A stretch of 64,000 bases of DNA from Litsea cubeba (taxonomy: Eukaryota; Streptophyta; Magnoliopsida; Laurales; Lauraceae): assembly GCA_012931725.1 (NCBI GenBank), contig CM022946.1, positions 61,851,853 to 61,915,852 of the forward strand, written 5' to 3'. Made by a program: the position numbers and the translations under genes. Under the pieces are notes generated by a model, which did not search any database, was not told the origin of the DNA, and was given only the letters and a program-made list of their open reading frames with translations. This document shows, one piece after another, positions 1 to 11,206 of this stretch; position 1 is the stretch's first letter; every line of letters begins with the position of its first letter.

Positions 1-2179
1 AGCTTTGGGCTCGAGGACGAGTGTTTTGGAGTGATTTTTTCCACAGCTTGCCCAAGGCAAAGTAAACATTCCAGCTAATGTGATGAATTGCTCAATGTGG
101 ATGACTGTTTATGAATCTCTACTCTGTGTTTTCTCCTTTCAATTTATAGGTTTTATCTTGAAATGTTTAATCAATGGTTTGTGTTAATCTTCTTTAAGTT
201 GTTGTTTGCAACAATCTGGATTTTTGTTTTTTCAACTAATCATCTCTGGATTAGTTCTTTATATTTCAGAATTTTAGTGTTTTGGTGGATGAAAAAGTTA
301 TGTTTATATTTGATATATTGTGAATTAGTGTGTGAATGATTTAATGGAGTTGTTGTGGGAAGGAGAAGCCAAGATTGTATGTGAATGCAGGTGAAAATAA
401 AAGGGGGAAGAAGAATCAAAAAACATGCAAAACAGTGCATTTTCTGCACTTAGAACGGACCCAAACATAACAGGGGCTCCGGACGGGCCTCGCTCGAGCG
501 GACCCTGGGCCCTGCCCAGGCCTGTTCTCTGGGCCATTTACTGGGCTGTTTTCAGGACAATTCCTGGGCTGTTTCCAGCCTATTTCGGGCCTGTTTCCAA
601 CTTAATTTCAGGCCTGTTTCAGCCCATTTATCTCCCTTATTTGAAGCCCGTTTAGCCCCTTATTGATGCATAGAAGTCCGGGATTAATATATTGAATTGA
701 ATTGTTTCAAATCATGAAATTTAAATGGGAAAAGTAATGGAATTGCTTAATGAATGTATTACCCGGGAATTTATTAAAGTCTTTAAATACACTTTATACC
801 CTTAATTGTCGGAGATCTTTGGTGGTACCAAACTCCTCATTTAGTACCGACATTAGGAGACTAAGTGTGTATCAAGACGACCCGTCGTAAGCCATTGAAC
901 CATTATTCACTATTTCATTCCAAGTTAGAAAGCTTATTTGTTTTCTTTTATAAATTGATTTGAAATGAATTGAGTGGTTTACCACGTTCGAAAATATCGA
1001 TAAAACTACTCGTTTGATTGTTTGATATTGTCCGTTTGCAAATCGTACAGAGTAGTTGCTTTTATCGATGGAAATGTATTGAAAAGATTTGATTATATTG
1101 ATTTATGATTTTGTCCGGCACCAATGAGCTTGGGATCCTTGTTGGATTGATCACCCGACTGGAATCCTTATAAATTATTGCCAACTGCAGTTTGGATCCT
1201 ATTGATTGATTGTTTCCGGCCATGGCTACGGTTAGATCGTTCCGTCCATTTTATATGGTTCGGAATTGATCGAGTACTCTCGTTACTTCGGTAATGAGGT
1301 ACGTTATTGATTGAGTGCTCTCGTTACTTTGTTAATGAGGTACGTTATTGATTGAGTGCTCTCGTTACTTTGTTAATGAGGTACGTTATTGATTGAGTGC
1401 TCTTGTTACTTCGGTAATAGGAGAATATAGCATATGTGGTTTGCCATTATTCATTCGATTGTCATTGTTTTACTCGATTGTTATCGTTTATTTCAATTCA
1501 TTATATTCTTTGAATTTGTTAATGTTTCAGAAATCGTTCTTTTATTTCATCGCTTCTATTGTTTAGAATTTTAAATGTATTTACAATTATTTCATAATGT
1601 TTTATAAACTCTATCATCATATTATCTGTTAATTTGCTTGCCAGACCGTTGTGTCTGACCCTTTTTATTTGGTGCCAGATTTTGACCCATCTACTCTTGA
1701 GGCGCAGTACGAGGAGGCACCGGTAGCTCCGATTGAACGTGAGTGGCAGCCTGATGATGTCGTTTAGACGTCGGGTTGAATCTTGAGCTTCGAATCACTT
1801 TTGGGTTGGATATTGTTTTGGGAACTTGTCCATAGCCATTGTTGGCTTTCTTTTGGGAATTGTGAATTGTAAACTTTATTTTACTCTGACTTATATTAAA
1901 CTTGAATTAACTTTGGGTCTACCTATGATATGTTTCTCATTTTGATACTAGTATTGAGTGTCCATTTATATATATGATTGGAATTAAATGTTTGCTACAT
2001 TGCTTCGGCGAAATTTTTATACCGTGAATGTGATTATTATAAAGTGATGGATTGATTTTGAGGATCCTTACCGCGGAAACCTTGGGAAACTAGCGTGTGC
2101 GGTCGGAATTTTCGGGCTCGCCGCGCCACGACACCGGATTAAGGACTTATTTTATTGGGTCTCGGTCGGGGGTGTGACA
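1..2179 (+). mobile_element. Probable 3' end and LTR of a Ty3/gypsy retrotransposon
   Basis: The first bases (GGGCTCGAGGACGAG) resemble the end of a plant gypsy pol gene just before its 3' LTR. The segment then runs without coding sequence to GGGTGTGACA at 2170-2179, a common 3' terminus of Tekay/Del-type LTRs. A short stretch near 1720-1770, ending with a stop and GTTTAGACGTCGGG, also resembles such LTRs. I cannot fix the LTR start because the partner LTR is outside the window, and the target duplication cannot be checked. The family call is inference from terminus style. Confidence 0.45.
1268..1425 (+). repeat. 41-bp tandem repeat, four copies
   Basis: Four consecutive units begin at about 1268, 1309, 1350 and 1391. 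Each contains GAGT(G/A)CTCT(C/T)GTTACTT and ends GAGGTACGTTATT. The middle two are virtually identical. The array lies inside the LTR-like segment and is probably an LTR-internal minisatellite. Confidence 0.85.
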
Positions 2180-3066
2180 GGGCCCTCACATCCTACTCTC
2201 ACAGTATCATGAGAGTTATATTCGGGGAGTTTTTCTCAAAAAGAAAAAAACGCCCCTATCATTTGGGTCCACTATGGTATTTGATAGCCATGGAATGCCA
2301 CTAGTTGAAATAATCTATATGAGATCTACCTTTGTGAGAAATTTTGACTCTATTAGATTATCTTAACCCCTTGATCCATGGCCCTAAAGTCTAATGGTTC
2401 TAGAGGCATCACTTTGTTGTGATTTCAATCCAACGGTGAGTAAAAGTTTGATGAGTGTTAGATTTGGGATTCATATCAATTCACATGGGGTAGTATGTTT
2501 GAAATGATTGGATTGGCTTAAGGTGGGCTCCATGCCCTTAAAACACAGGGGAGCAAAAAGAAGATAAAACATAAAAAACTGAGGGTTACCATCAAAATAT
2601 TTGAATGGTAATTTCTTTTCCAAGGATATTAGTAGACGTTTGTTGGATTGCTTCTCAAGCAGTTGAATTTCATCTTTTGGAGGAGCCTTGTGGTTTTATA
2701 AGTTGTATTATTACATTCTGATGTTGCTATGTATGCATTTTCTTTTATTATTTGACTATAATGCTAATTTTAAGTTACTAATGACTATAAAATATTCCTT
2801 CCAGTTCTATAGATCAGGTCTTTGTAAACGATCGGAGTGGTTTAGAAAACATCTTTGAGGCATTCAATGAAGCTAAAGCATCGGAAAGGTCAACTTTCGA
2901 GGATGAGGCATTGACACAAATTTAGGTGAAAAATAATGGCATAATAATCTCAATTATTTAGGAATCTTGTTTTTATCCTATTGATTTATTTACATATCTA
3001 TCTTGCAGTCCTCAAGTGAATCAGTGGTTGCGATGGTATCGTTGTTGGATGTGGCCATTGGAAGAC
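2180..3066. other. Intergenic stretch with one exon-like fragment
   Basis: AT-rich noncoding DNA following the LTR end. Apart from the exon-like piece at 2813-2925, I see no coding, RNA or repeat structure. Confidence 0.5.
2813..2925 (+). pseudogene. Exon-like fragment of an unidentified gene
   Basis: A pyrimidine-rich acceptor-like sequence ending in AG (2804 or 2812) precedes an open stretch of about 37 codons that ends at TAG (2923-2925). The translation (VFVNDRSGLENIFEAFNEAK and about 14 more residues) has a balanced, protein-like composition unlike the surrounding AT-rich DNA. I do not recognise the family, and no adjoining exon is visible. It may be a stray terminal exon or chance. Confidence 0.25.
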
Positions 3067-3075
3067 ATTGACACC

Positions 3076-3416
3076 AAATATTAAATAGCGGTTGCGGCGG
3101 GCGTAGCGGCCAGTGGTCAAAACGGCATGTAGCAGGCGATACGTAGCGGTTGCGGTGTACCGGTGTGAACTTTTTAAGTGGTGAAAAAAATTAAATATTG
3201 TATGACAGGTAATCTTGTATTTTTTTAGTGATTTAAAACCATATAAGAGTAGAGACAACTTTAGTTAAGGTTATTGAGGAGAAGAAATAGGAAAAACAAT
3301 GTATAAAATTAAAATTATTTGACTCTACTAGCTTTTAGGCCGTAGGGCCGCTATTTTCAAAATAGCGTAGTGGCCTCGACCGCTACGCTATGTAGCGGCC
3401 GCTATTTTAAACTATG
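3076..3416. mobile_element. MULE-type miniature element (341 bp) with 9-bp target duplication
   Basis: The termini are inverted repeats: the left begins AAATATTAAATAGCGG and the right ends CCGCTATTTTAAACTATG. Flanks are ATTGACACC (3067-3075) and ATTGACACA (3417-3425), a 9-bp target duplication with one mismatch, the length expected for Mutator-like elements. Both ends are rich in AGCGGC/GCCGCT words shared with 37.9, 38.5-39.5 and 58.6 kb. There is no coding capacity, so the element is non-autonomous. Confidence 0.7.
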
Positions 3417-3425
3417 ATTGACACA

Positions 3426-4474
3426 AACATGCTTTTCTTGGATTGGGCTCAAAGGCTGTCTTTTTTATGTCATTTTCTTTTTTAATGTTGGCAATGTGGC
3501 TCTCAATCGTTGATGTTGAAGGGATATTTGGATTGGGCTTAAGTTTTTGTAATTGGATTTCAGCTTTATTATGATATTATTTGGTTCTGGAAAGATGGTG
3601 TAGTGGTTTATTTTTTTGTATTTGGACTTCAATATTATTATGATGTTATATGCCTTTGAAAAGATGGTGTAGTGGTTCATTTTTTTGTATTTGGATTTCA
3701 ATATTATTATGATGTTATTTGGAATGTGTTGGGGATGTTGGATTTGGATGTGGTAACTACTCATGTTGAATTTGGAATGTATTATGGAGGTTGGAATGTG
3801 TTATGAATGTTGATGTTTACAAATGATTCCAAGTTGTATATTTTTGTACCATTATAAAGTTGTAATTTTACAGTTTATACATCAAAACTCGATGTCTGAA
3901 ATGAGAATAAAAAAAACTCTCATGTTGTTAGAAATTAAGTGATCCAAACAAATTCTCAAACTATATGAAATTTACTGCAGCAAGTGGGCTCTGTTTCCAT
4001 TCATGGTTATATGATTTTATGAGCAATAACATTTTTTTTGATAAATTATCTAATTCTTTTTCTCCTCCCTTTTAAGCAATGGCCGACTCTAAATTATATG
4101 CCCTTTTGGAAATATCATTATGATGAAGTATAGTCCAAATTACACAACATAACAGCTCCCGGGCCCTGTTTGTTTCATGTAGTGAGTCTTGCATCCACAC
4201 CACTACCGTGGTGGCCAATAATGCATGTTTTGAGTTACCATGTTTTATAGGCTAATTCAAGCACTAGTTTGGTTTTGCATGATGCATGTACGTCCAACAT
4301 TATTTGAGAAATGTTTTTGCCCTCTGATGTATGGCAAGGACACACTTGTGCATGAGTTTTGGAGGAAGGGAGAGGGAAACTCAATTCCTCACATCAACAG
4401 GCATCAACTCCATTAACATGAAGCTCAATCAAATACCAATATTTGGAACTCCGAGACACTCTCTACCATTCAAC
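3426..4474. repeat. Intergenic DNA with a short tandem repeat at 3585-3730
   Basis: Mostly AT-rich noncoding sequence. Between about 3540 and 3725 a unit of roughly 65-70 bp containing GATGGTGTAGTGGTT and TTTTTTTGTATTTGGA is repeated two to three times. No gene is visible. Confidence 0.5.
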
Positions 4475-4527
4475 GGACTCCCACGTCCGCCGACCTCGGT
4501 AGAACCAGGCAGAAGCGCGGTCCATCA
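4475..4527 (+). repeat. Isolated inverted tip of the Tat-like LTR
   Basis: Read on the minus strand, this segment begins TGATGGACCGCGCTTCTGCC and closely matches the first ~53 bases (plus reading) of the LTR copies at 62,124 and 5,071. It is therefore a fragment in opposite orientation to LTR copy A, about 540 bp away. The rest of that LTR is not present here. Confidence 0.75.
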
Positions 4528-4550
4528 GTCTTTTTTTTTAGATCCCAAAT

Positions 4551-4853
4551 AGACTCATCGAAGAGAAACGATGGCTCAATCCCTGATCCGAACACGGGTT
4601 CAACGATTTCCACGAGCGCCGTGCCCAGAAGGGAAAGGATCAAAGTTTCTCAATTTTGAATCCAAAATGAGAAATTTGATTTTTATTAATTTATATATGT
4701 ATTTATCCCCGACAGATTCACCGAAGAGAAACGATGGCCCAATCCCTGATCCGAACACGGGCTCAATGATTTCTGTGAGCGCCAGTGGCCAGAAGGGAAA
4801 TGATCAAAGTTTCTCAATTCTGAATCCAAAATAAGAAATTTGATTTTTTTTTA
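4551..4853 (+). repeat. Tandem duplication, two ~140-bp copies at 163-bp period
   Basis: Copies start at about 4551 and 4714. Both contain GAAGAGAAACGATGG, AATCCCTGATCCGAACACGG and the ending GAAATTTGATTTTT, with scattered substitutions. Function unknown. Confidence 0.85.
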
Positions 4854-5337
4854 AAAGAGAAAGGGTGGAAATAAATTCAAAGAATTAGAATTTTCCAAAA
4901 AATCTCATCTCATTTTTTTTAGATGCGAAATCAAACATAGGCCACCAACTAGAAGTAGCCAAGGAATCCAGAAAAGAAGTATAAGCATAGAGCAAAAATA
5001 AGGTTTGTAAATACTTCATTTCCAAGCATCGTGTTCTCAAATGAACGAGTCCCACCGGGTGGAGCCCGCTTGAAGGACCGCGCATCTGCTCGGGGCGCTA
5101 CTGAGGTCGGCGGACATGAGAGTCCGCGGGGTACGACCCTTTCGTGACCATGGGGGCAGAGCGGGTATCAAAAAAATTTTGTGTGGGTGTGCCAGATTTT
5201 CTATTTTACTTGGAATTGCAAGTGGAGATCCGGAGATCGACCTTCGCTAGTAAAAACGAAATCAACTTCTTTCATGTTTTCCATTGCACATATATTTAAA
5301 AAAATAGACATTTTCTTCATTTGCCGTGAAAGGCGAT

Positions 5338-5400
5338 GTTTTGCCATTTATAACCGATTTTGTGCGTTTATAGCAGATTTTGGCGTTTATAGCTGATTTA
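5338..5400 (+). repeat. ~19-bp tandem repeat in LTR copy A, about 3 degenerate units
   Basis: Repeats of a TTTTGGCGTTTATAGCCGAT-like unit in the presumed R-U5 part of the LTR. The units here are more diverged than in copies B and C. Confidence 0.8.
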
Positions 5401-5880
5401 CAATTCTTATCAATAATGAAAGAATATAGTTGTGATTTTTGTATCTTTTAGAAAAATACAAAATACAATGAAAAGCAAGAAAATGAGGATCTAACTACTC
5501 AGGAGATTATGAGGGACTCGTTCAGATTGACGGTCGCAAGCCATGTGTGGACTTCGCCATCATCAATGCAGATGAGAATAGAGGATGCTCTTGATTCGCT
5601 TGACTTGGCTATAACCTCAGATTTTTAGAGGACAAAGACCAAGAGGAGGTCCTATGTCCAATAAAAAGCTAAGTAAACGGGCTGAAAAGTCACGTCAGGC
5701 AGAAGGAGAAGGCAAAGACCTTGGGGGGTACCCCCTAAGGGACTTTTGTCACCTTGTAGTGGTGGCCGGTGCAGAACTTCAGCAGAGTTTTCTCTCTTTT
5801 CTTCTAGACTTTAGAATTCAGGATTTTCGGATCTGTGTCTGATGCTTTGGAAGTGGTGTAGAATGCTTGGAGTGCTCTCC

Positions 5881-5890
5881 TATTTATAGG
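5881..5890 (-). promoter_or_regulatory. LTR TATA box, copy A
   Basis: The minus strand reads CCTATAAATA, a good plant TATA box, at the same place in all three LTR copies. It directs transcription leftward, matching the orientation of the integrase remnant. Confidence 0.65.
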
Positions 5891-6560
5891 CTTTTAGGTA
5901 GCCATTTAGGAGAGTTTATGAGCCTTAATCGTCATAAAGCTACATAAAGGGAGGAGTTACAAGATTTATTTCTTTATTTTGTAACCCCTTTTTCTTGGCT
6001 TCTGAATGACCGATGGAGATTGAGGGCATTTAATCTCCTTTAATCACCATGATAGGAGGAGTTTCAAGGTTTAAATGTCATGAAATCTTTCGTTTGTAAC
6101 TCCTTTTTCTTGCTTCTCATTAGGTCGTCCAAAAAAATGAATTAATGATTGCAATAAAGCTAGGCAATTAATTGCATTAAGTGGTCGCCGAGCAGTTGAA
6201 AAGTCGAGAGCCGTGCCACGTCTTTTGGAGTTCTTTTGGCGATGATGATCGATGGATCTACATGCTGATCAACATCAGATGACCATGTAACTTCAGACAT
6301 TGATAGCTAACAGCAGGCCGGTGACATCTGTCCTGTCGATTTCTTGATCGATTGGCTAGAAAGTGCACTTTTTTGGTCGATCGGTTGGCGATCAATGTTG
6401 ATTTTGATACTCTTGAAGACGAACCCGTGATTTTGACGGATGTCGAAGGATTTGGTGCCTCAAAAGCATGAATTTGGAAAATCAGAAGGGTTGGAAGCTT
6501 TGAAACGCGAAAAACGACGAAAAACGGGGCTTTCCGAGGCGAATCCGGGGATTCGAGGCT

Positions 6561-6614
6561 CCATGGTCGCCGGTGACCCTAGACCAGGGTCGCGGGATGC
6601 GACCCTGGGGGGAA
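6561..6614. repeat. GC-rich palindromic cluster in LTR U3, copy A
   Basis: Contains GGTCGCCGGTGACC followed by paired CAGGGTCGC / GCGACCCTG arms. It is the decayed counterpart of the cleaner structure at 63,659-63,710. Confidence 0.75.
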
Positions 6615-7418
6615 TTATCCCCTTTTGGTCCCGTTTCGCAGCCGTTTCGAGGTCCTTTTTCATTCTTTTTTCTCCTGTATTTTTCTTGACATTTTTGCAC
6701 ATTTATTGGCCTGATTTCCCAGTAGAAAATTGACGAGAATCCTTGCATTTTGGGGTGCAGAGTTTCCAATTTTTCTGGAAAGCCGAAGACTGTGTAGCGT
6801 AGAGCTGCCGATTTTCTGTCAGAAGCTGAAACTGGGTCAAACGATGTCGAAATGACCTGAAACTTGAGGTGAAGCCTCCTGAGCAATAAATAAGACCAAC
6901 CATAGGCTTTTCTTTGAGTTTTGAAGCCGTATGGGGTCCTATCGCCAGTAGACTTGATTTTGTCGCGAGGAAGATGTCGCGTCTTGATGTGCGGTCAACC
7001 GATGTGCGGTCAGCCGATGTCCGATTGACTTAAAATTTGACAGGGAACCTATTGGAGTCATTTTGAGATGATCCATAGGCTCTGTCTTGGAAACCATGGT
7101 CCCAGGGAGTTTCGCCGCCGAGAGGCCTGATTTGGCTTCCGAGAGTCAAAGTCTGGTCAAATGTTGTTGAAATGACCTGAAACTTGACGTGTAGCCCTTT
7201 GTAAGCATCTTGAAGCCGCCCATGTGCTTTGTTTGATGAGTAATGGCCTCGGTGGTTCTCGCCGCCGAGAGACTTGATTTAGCTGTTCGAGGGTTGATGG
7301 GGGGGGTCAAACGTTGTCGGTTTGACTTGAAACTTGACGAGGAGCCTTTTAGATGTATTTTGAGACCGTCCATAGGCTCTGATCGAAGATTTGGTGTCTT
7401 CGATGCTGTCGCCGCCGG

Positions 7419-8001
7419 TAGGGCTGTGAAAATTGACCGAAATAACCGAACCGCCCGGCCGAACCGACCGTTTGGGCGGTTCTATATATTTTTTTTAAAG
7501 AAAACCGACCAATCGGTTATTTGTTTCACCTAAAAATTAAACTACGGTCGGTTTTTTTATAAACTAAAAAACCGTTCTGTTAAAACCAAATCGACCGAAT
7601 TGTTAAGCAGTTGGAGACTGCACTAACTTAGTGACTTGAACTATTGAACATCTGTATTTTTTAAGTACTACTAGCTAGCTGCTAGGCCTGTACTTATTGT
7701 TAATTGCTGCTGGGCCTGTTTTATTTGTGTGTAAGTTACTAAATTAGATTGGACACTTAACTTATTTAATGAAATTAAAGGCCCAATGACTAATTAGATC
7801 AATACAAAATGAGGCTTGATCCATTCAAATTAGGGCCCAGCCCAAAACTGAAAACCGACCGGAAACCGACGAATGTTCGGTTTTCCCGCTTGCACTAAAT
7901 ACAGTGGTCGGTTTTTGGTTATCCATATCCAAAAAACCAAACATTTGGCCCGGGTGCAGAGGTGACTGAAAACCGACCAAGACCGACCATTGACAGCCCT
8001 A
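7419..8001. mobile_element. Non-autonomous hAT element (583 bp) with 8-bp target duplication
   Basis: The ends are TAGGGCTGTGAA and TTGACAGCCCTA, an inverted pair with one mismatch, typical of plant hAT miniature elements. The flanks GCCGCCGG at 7411-7418 and 8002-8009 form a perfect 8-bp duplication, the hAT length. Copies B and C lack it, so it inserted into LTR copy A after that LTR was made. Internally it is rich in CGGTTTT/AAAACCG words facing each other from the two halves, so a single strand could fold extensively. There is no open frame. Confidence 0.9.
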
Positions 8002-8240
8002 GCCGCCGGGAACTCCTGTTCAGCTATCGGAGGAGCGAAGTTAGGCCAAATGATTTTGAAATGGCCTGAAACTTCTTGTGTACTCCTCTCTTGGCTTTCT
8101 TGAAGGATCTTGCAGTTTTTGTTTGATTCTGACAAGATTTGATTTTTGAAGTAGCATTGCCTGCTTATGGTAAGCTGCGACTTCATGTAGCTTTCTTGAT
8201 GTTGAAGAGGCCAAGTGACACATTTTTTTTTGTGTCAACA

Positions 8241-9637
8241 GGGAGAGGCTCCTAAACTTGGATTTTTTGAACAATGAAACGATGAAAGTAAGCATTGTTT
8301 TGAGTTTCTCGGAATTTCAACATTTGATATGGAAATTCTAAAAAGAGTGGGTTTGACGAGCGAGTACCTGGAAATAGGTTTTGGCCATACAAGCATTGCT
8401 CTTACCCAGTTGGGTAAGTCCTCAAGGGTAGTACCGCTTTAAGAACTTGTCGTTGATTGGCGGCATACATCTGTCACCCTCCATGTTTAGGAGTGCGTAT
8501 GCGCTGTTGTAGAAAACCTTGTGATGATGTAGGGTCCCTCCCATTTTGGCTCAAACTTGCCTTTGGAATTGTGAGCGAAGACCATTGGTCTTTTTACCGC
8601 AAGAACCAAGTCACCCTTTTTATAAGCGCATTGCCTGGCCTTCTTGTCGAAAGATCCTACCATGCGTGCTTGGTAAAGTTTAATGCTTTGTCGAGCTTCG
8701 AGTCGTCTCTCATCGAGATTGTCCAGCTCATGGAGTCGCAATTTGACATTGCTTGCTTAAGTCATGTCATGTTGCAAAGATACCCTCAAGGAAGGAATTT
8801 GTACTTCCAAGGGTACGACAGCTTCACATCCATAGACCAAGGAGAATGGTGTGCTATGGGTTGGTCCTCGAACGGTGGTCTGATAGGCCCACTAAACTTC
8901 AAACAGTTTGTCGCTCCAGTCTCTTTTGTGACTAGAGACCGTTTTCTTTAGGATTTTGCAAAAGTGTCTTGTTGAAGGCTTTTGTTAATCCGTTTGCTGC
9001 CGGATTGTATGGAGTCGAAGGACGGCTTTTAATTTTGTATTTGTCTCAGAACCTGTAGAATCAATGATCCCGGAATTGTGGTCAGTTATCATGGATAAAT
9101 CTTTTAGGTATGCCAAAACGACAAACGATGTTGGTGCGCAGGAACTGAAGGACTGATAAGGTCTTCATTTTGTTGAGCGCAAATGCTTCTGATCACTTGG
9201 AGAAATAATCAAGTAGCGGTGAAGATGAAGCGATGACCTTTACTTGAAGGGGGGGAAATATGACCTATGATGTCCATACCCCAGGCTTCGAAAGGTCATG
9301 AGATCGCTGTAGGATGCAGCCATTATGGAGGCATGTGAACATAATCTCCTTGAACTTGGCATTGTTGGCTGCGCTTATCAAATTACATTGCGTCAACTAC
9401 CATAGTATGCCAGTAATAACCTAACCTTTTTATCTGATCGTGGAGCTTATAACCAGCATGATGGGCTCCACAAATACCAACATGAACTTCTTTGAGTGTT
9501 TCTTCAGCCTCTTGTTGTGACAAGCAGCATAGAAGTACTCCATTGAAGGATTTCCTGTAAAGGATTTTTGAAGGAATATCCAAATGAAAGTTTGGGGCTC
9601 GCCTTTGGATGCTTACCCGTTCTTTTGGATCTTTAGG
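8241..9637 (-). pseudogene. Integrase remnant of a Tat/Ogre-like Ty3/gypsy pol
   Basis: Three integrase pieces lie in order on the minus strand. 9583-9383 encodes the zinc-binding part (HVGICGAHHAGYKLHDQIKR, GYYW). Around 8850 comes the end of the catalytic core (TPFSLVYG). 8741-8487 encodes the C-terminal part (LDERRLEARQSIKLYQARM, KGDLVLAVKRPM, FEPKWEGPYII). In life the enzyme inserts element cDNA into the host genome. Stops and frame changes separate the pieces, so nothing functional is made. Gag, protease, reverse transcriptase and RNase H are absent: the integrase abuts the 5' LTR. LTRs and integrase share one orientation, which argues for one element with a large internal deletion. Confidence 0.85.
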
Positions 9638-9909
9638 TGATGGACAACGCTTCTCACACTCGGCGCTACCAAGGTCGGCAGACGTGGGAGTCCGTGGGGT
9701 CCGTGGGGTACGACCATTTCGCGCCTGGAGGGGCGAAGGCGTGCATCAACATTTTTTTTGTGTGTGGGTGTGCCAGATTTTCTATTTTACTCGGAATTAC
9801 AATTAGTGATCCGGAGATCGACCTTAACAAGTAAAAAGGAAATCAACTTCTTTCAAATTTTCATTGCACTATATTTAAGAAAAGAGACATTTTCTTGATT
9901 TGCAGTGAA

Positions 9910-9973
9910 AGGCGATGTTTTGGCATTTATAGCCGATTTTTGGCGTTTATAACCGATTTTGGCGTTTATAGCC
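9910..9973 (+). repeat. ~19-bp tandem repeat in LTR copy B, three units
   Basis: Three units of a TTTTGGCGTTTATAGCCGAT-like sequence at the position equivalent to 5338-5400. Confidence 0.85.
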
Positions 9974-10468
9974 GATTTACAATTCTTATCAATAATGAAA
10001 GACAAGAGTTGTGATTTTTGTCTCTTTTAGAAAAATATAAAATACAATGAAAAGCAAGAAGATGAGGATCTAACTTCTCAGGAGATTGTGGGGGACTCGT
10101 TCAGATTGACAGTCTCAAGCCATGTATGGACTTCGCCATCATACATATAAATGAGAACAAATGATGCTCTTGATTCACTTGGCTTGGCTATGACCTCAGA
10201 TTTTTAGAGGACAAAGACCAAGAGGAGGTCCTATGTCCAATAAAAAAGCTAGGTAGACGGGCTGAAAAGCCACGTCTAAGCCATTGGAGACAGAAAGAGA
10301 AGGCAAGGACCTTGGGGGGTACCCCCCAACGGACTTTTGTCACCTTGTAGTGGTAGTCGGTGCAGAACTTCAACTGAGTTTTCTCTCTTTCTTTTTCTGG
10401 ATTTTCTATGCTTGGAAGCTGATCTGATTCTGATCTGGGATCCGTGTTTTCTTCTTGGAATGCTCTCC

Positions 10469-10478
10469 TATTTATAGG
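10469..10478 (-). promoter_or_regulatory. LTR TATA box, copy B
   Basis: CCTATAAATA on the minus strand, in the same LTR position as in copies A and C. Confidence 0.65.
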
Positions 10479-11148
10479 CTTTTAGGTAGCCATTTAGGAG
10501 AGTTTATGCGCTTTAATTGTCATTAAGCCACATAATGGGAGGAGTTACAAGATTTATTTCTTTATTTTGTAACTCCTTTTTCTTGGCTTCTGATTGGCCG
10601 GTGGAGATTAAGAGCATTTAATCGCCTTTAATCACCATGATGGGAGGAGTTTCATGCGTTAAATGCCATGAATCAATTGACTTGTAACTCTTGGATGCTA
10701 GCTTCTGATTAGGCCGTCCAAAGAAATGAATTAATGACTGCAATAAAGCTTGCCAATTAATTGCACTAAGTGGTCGCCAAGCAGTTGAAGAGTCGTGGGC
10801 TGTGCCGCGTCTTTTGGAGTTCTTTTGGCGATGATCATCGATTGATCTACATGCCGATCAACATCAGATGACCATGTAACTTCAGACATTGATAGCTAAC
10901 AGCAGGCCGGTGACATCTGTCCTGTCGATTTCTCGATCGATCGGGTGGAAAGTGCACTTTTTTGGTCGACCAGTTGGCGATCAATGTTGATTTTGATACT
11001 CTTGAAGACGAACCCGTAATTTTGACGGATGTCGACGGATTTGGCGCCTCAAAATTCTAAATTTTGGAAAGTCACAGGGGCCGAAAGCTTCAAAATACGA
11101 AAAAGGACTGAAAACGGCCCTTCCGGAGCAAATCCGGCGACCCGGAGC

Positions 11149-11206
11149 ACCATGGTCGCCGGCGACCATGGGCCAGGGTTGCGAGCTGCGACCCTGGGGG
11201 GATTTT
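11149..11206. repeat. GC-rich palindromic cluster in LTR U3, copy B
   Basis: Begins CATGGTCGCCGGCGACCATG, a perfect 20-bp palindrome, followed by CAGGGTTGCGAGCTGCGACCC, which can form a second hairpin. Confidence 0.8.

Larger units (their letters stand above)
5071..8240 (-). mobile_element. Tat/Ogre-like LTR, copy A (3' LTR of the minus-strand element)
   Basis: On the minus strand this LTR begins TGTTGACAC (8240) and ends near 5071, where the plus strand reads TGAAGGACCGCG. It matches copies B (9638-12,221) and C (62,124-64,000) throughout. Removing the 583-bp hAT insertion and its extra 8-bp duplication leaves 2579 bp, against 2584 bp for copy B. A leftward TATA box lies at 5881-5890, so U3 is about 8240-5890 and R-U5 about 5860-5071. 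U3 holds degenerate tandem units (around 6836, 7010, 7155, 7306, 8043) and a GC-rich palindromic cluster (6561-6614). The LTR orientation agrees with the minus-strand integrase remnant beside it. Confidence 0.85.

Noticed and set aside
8457..8951. 164-codon plus-strand frame
   Set aside because: It is the antisense shadow of the minus-strand integrase remnant.
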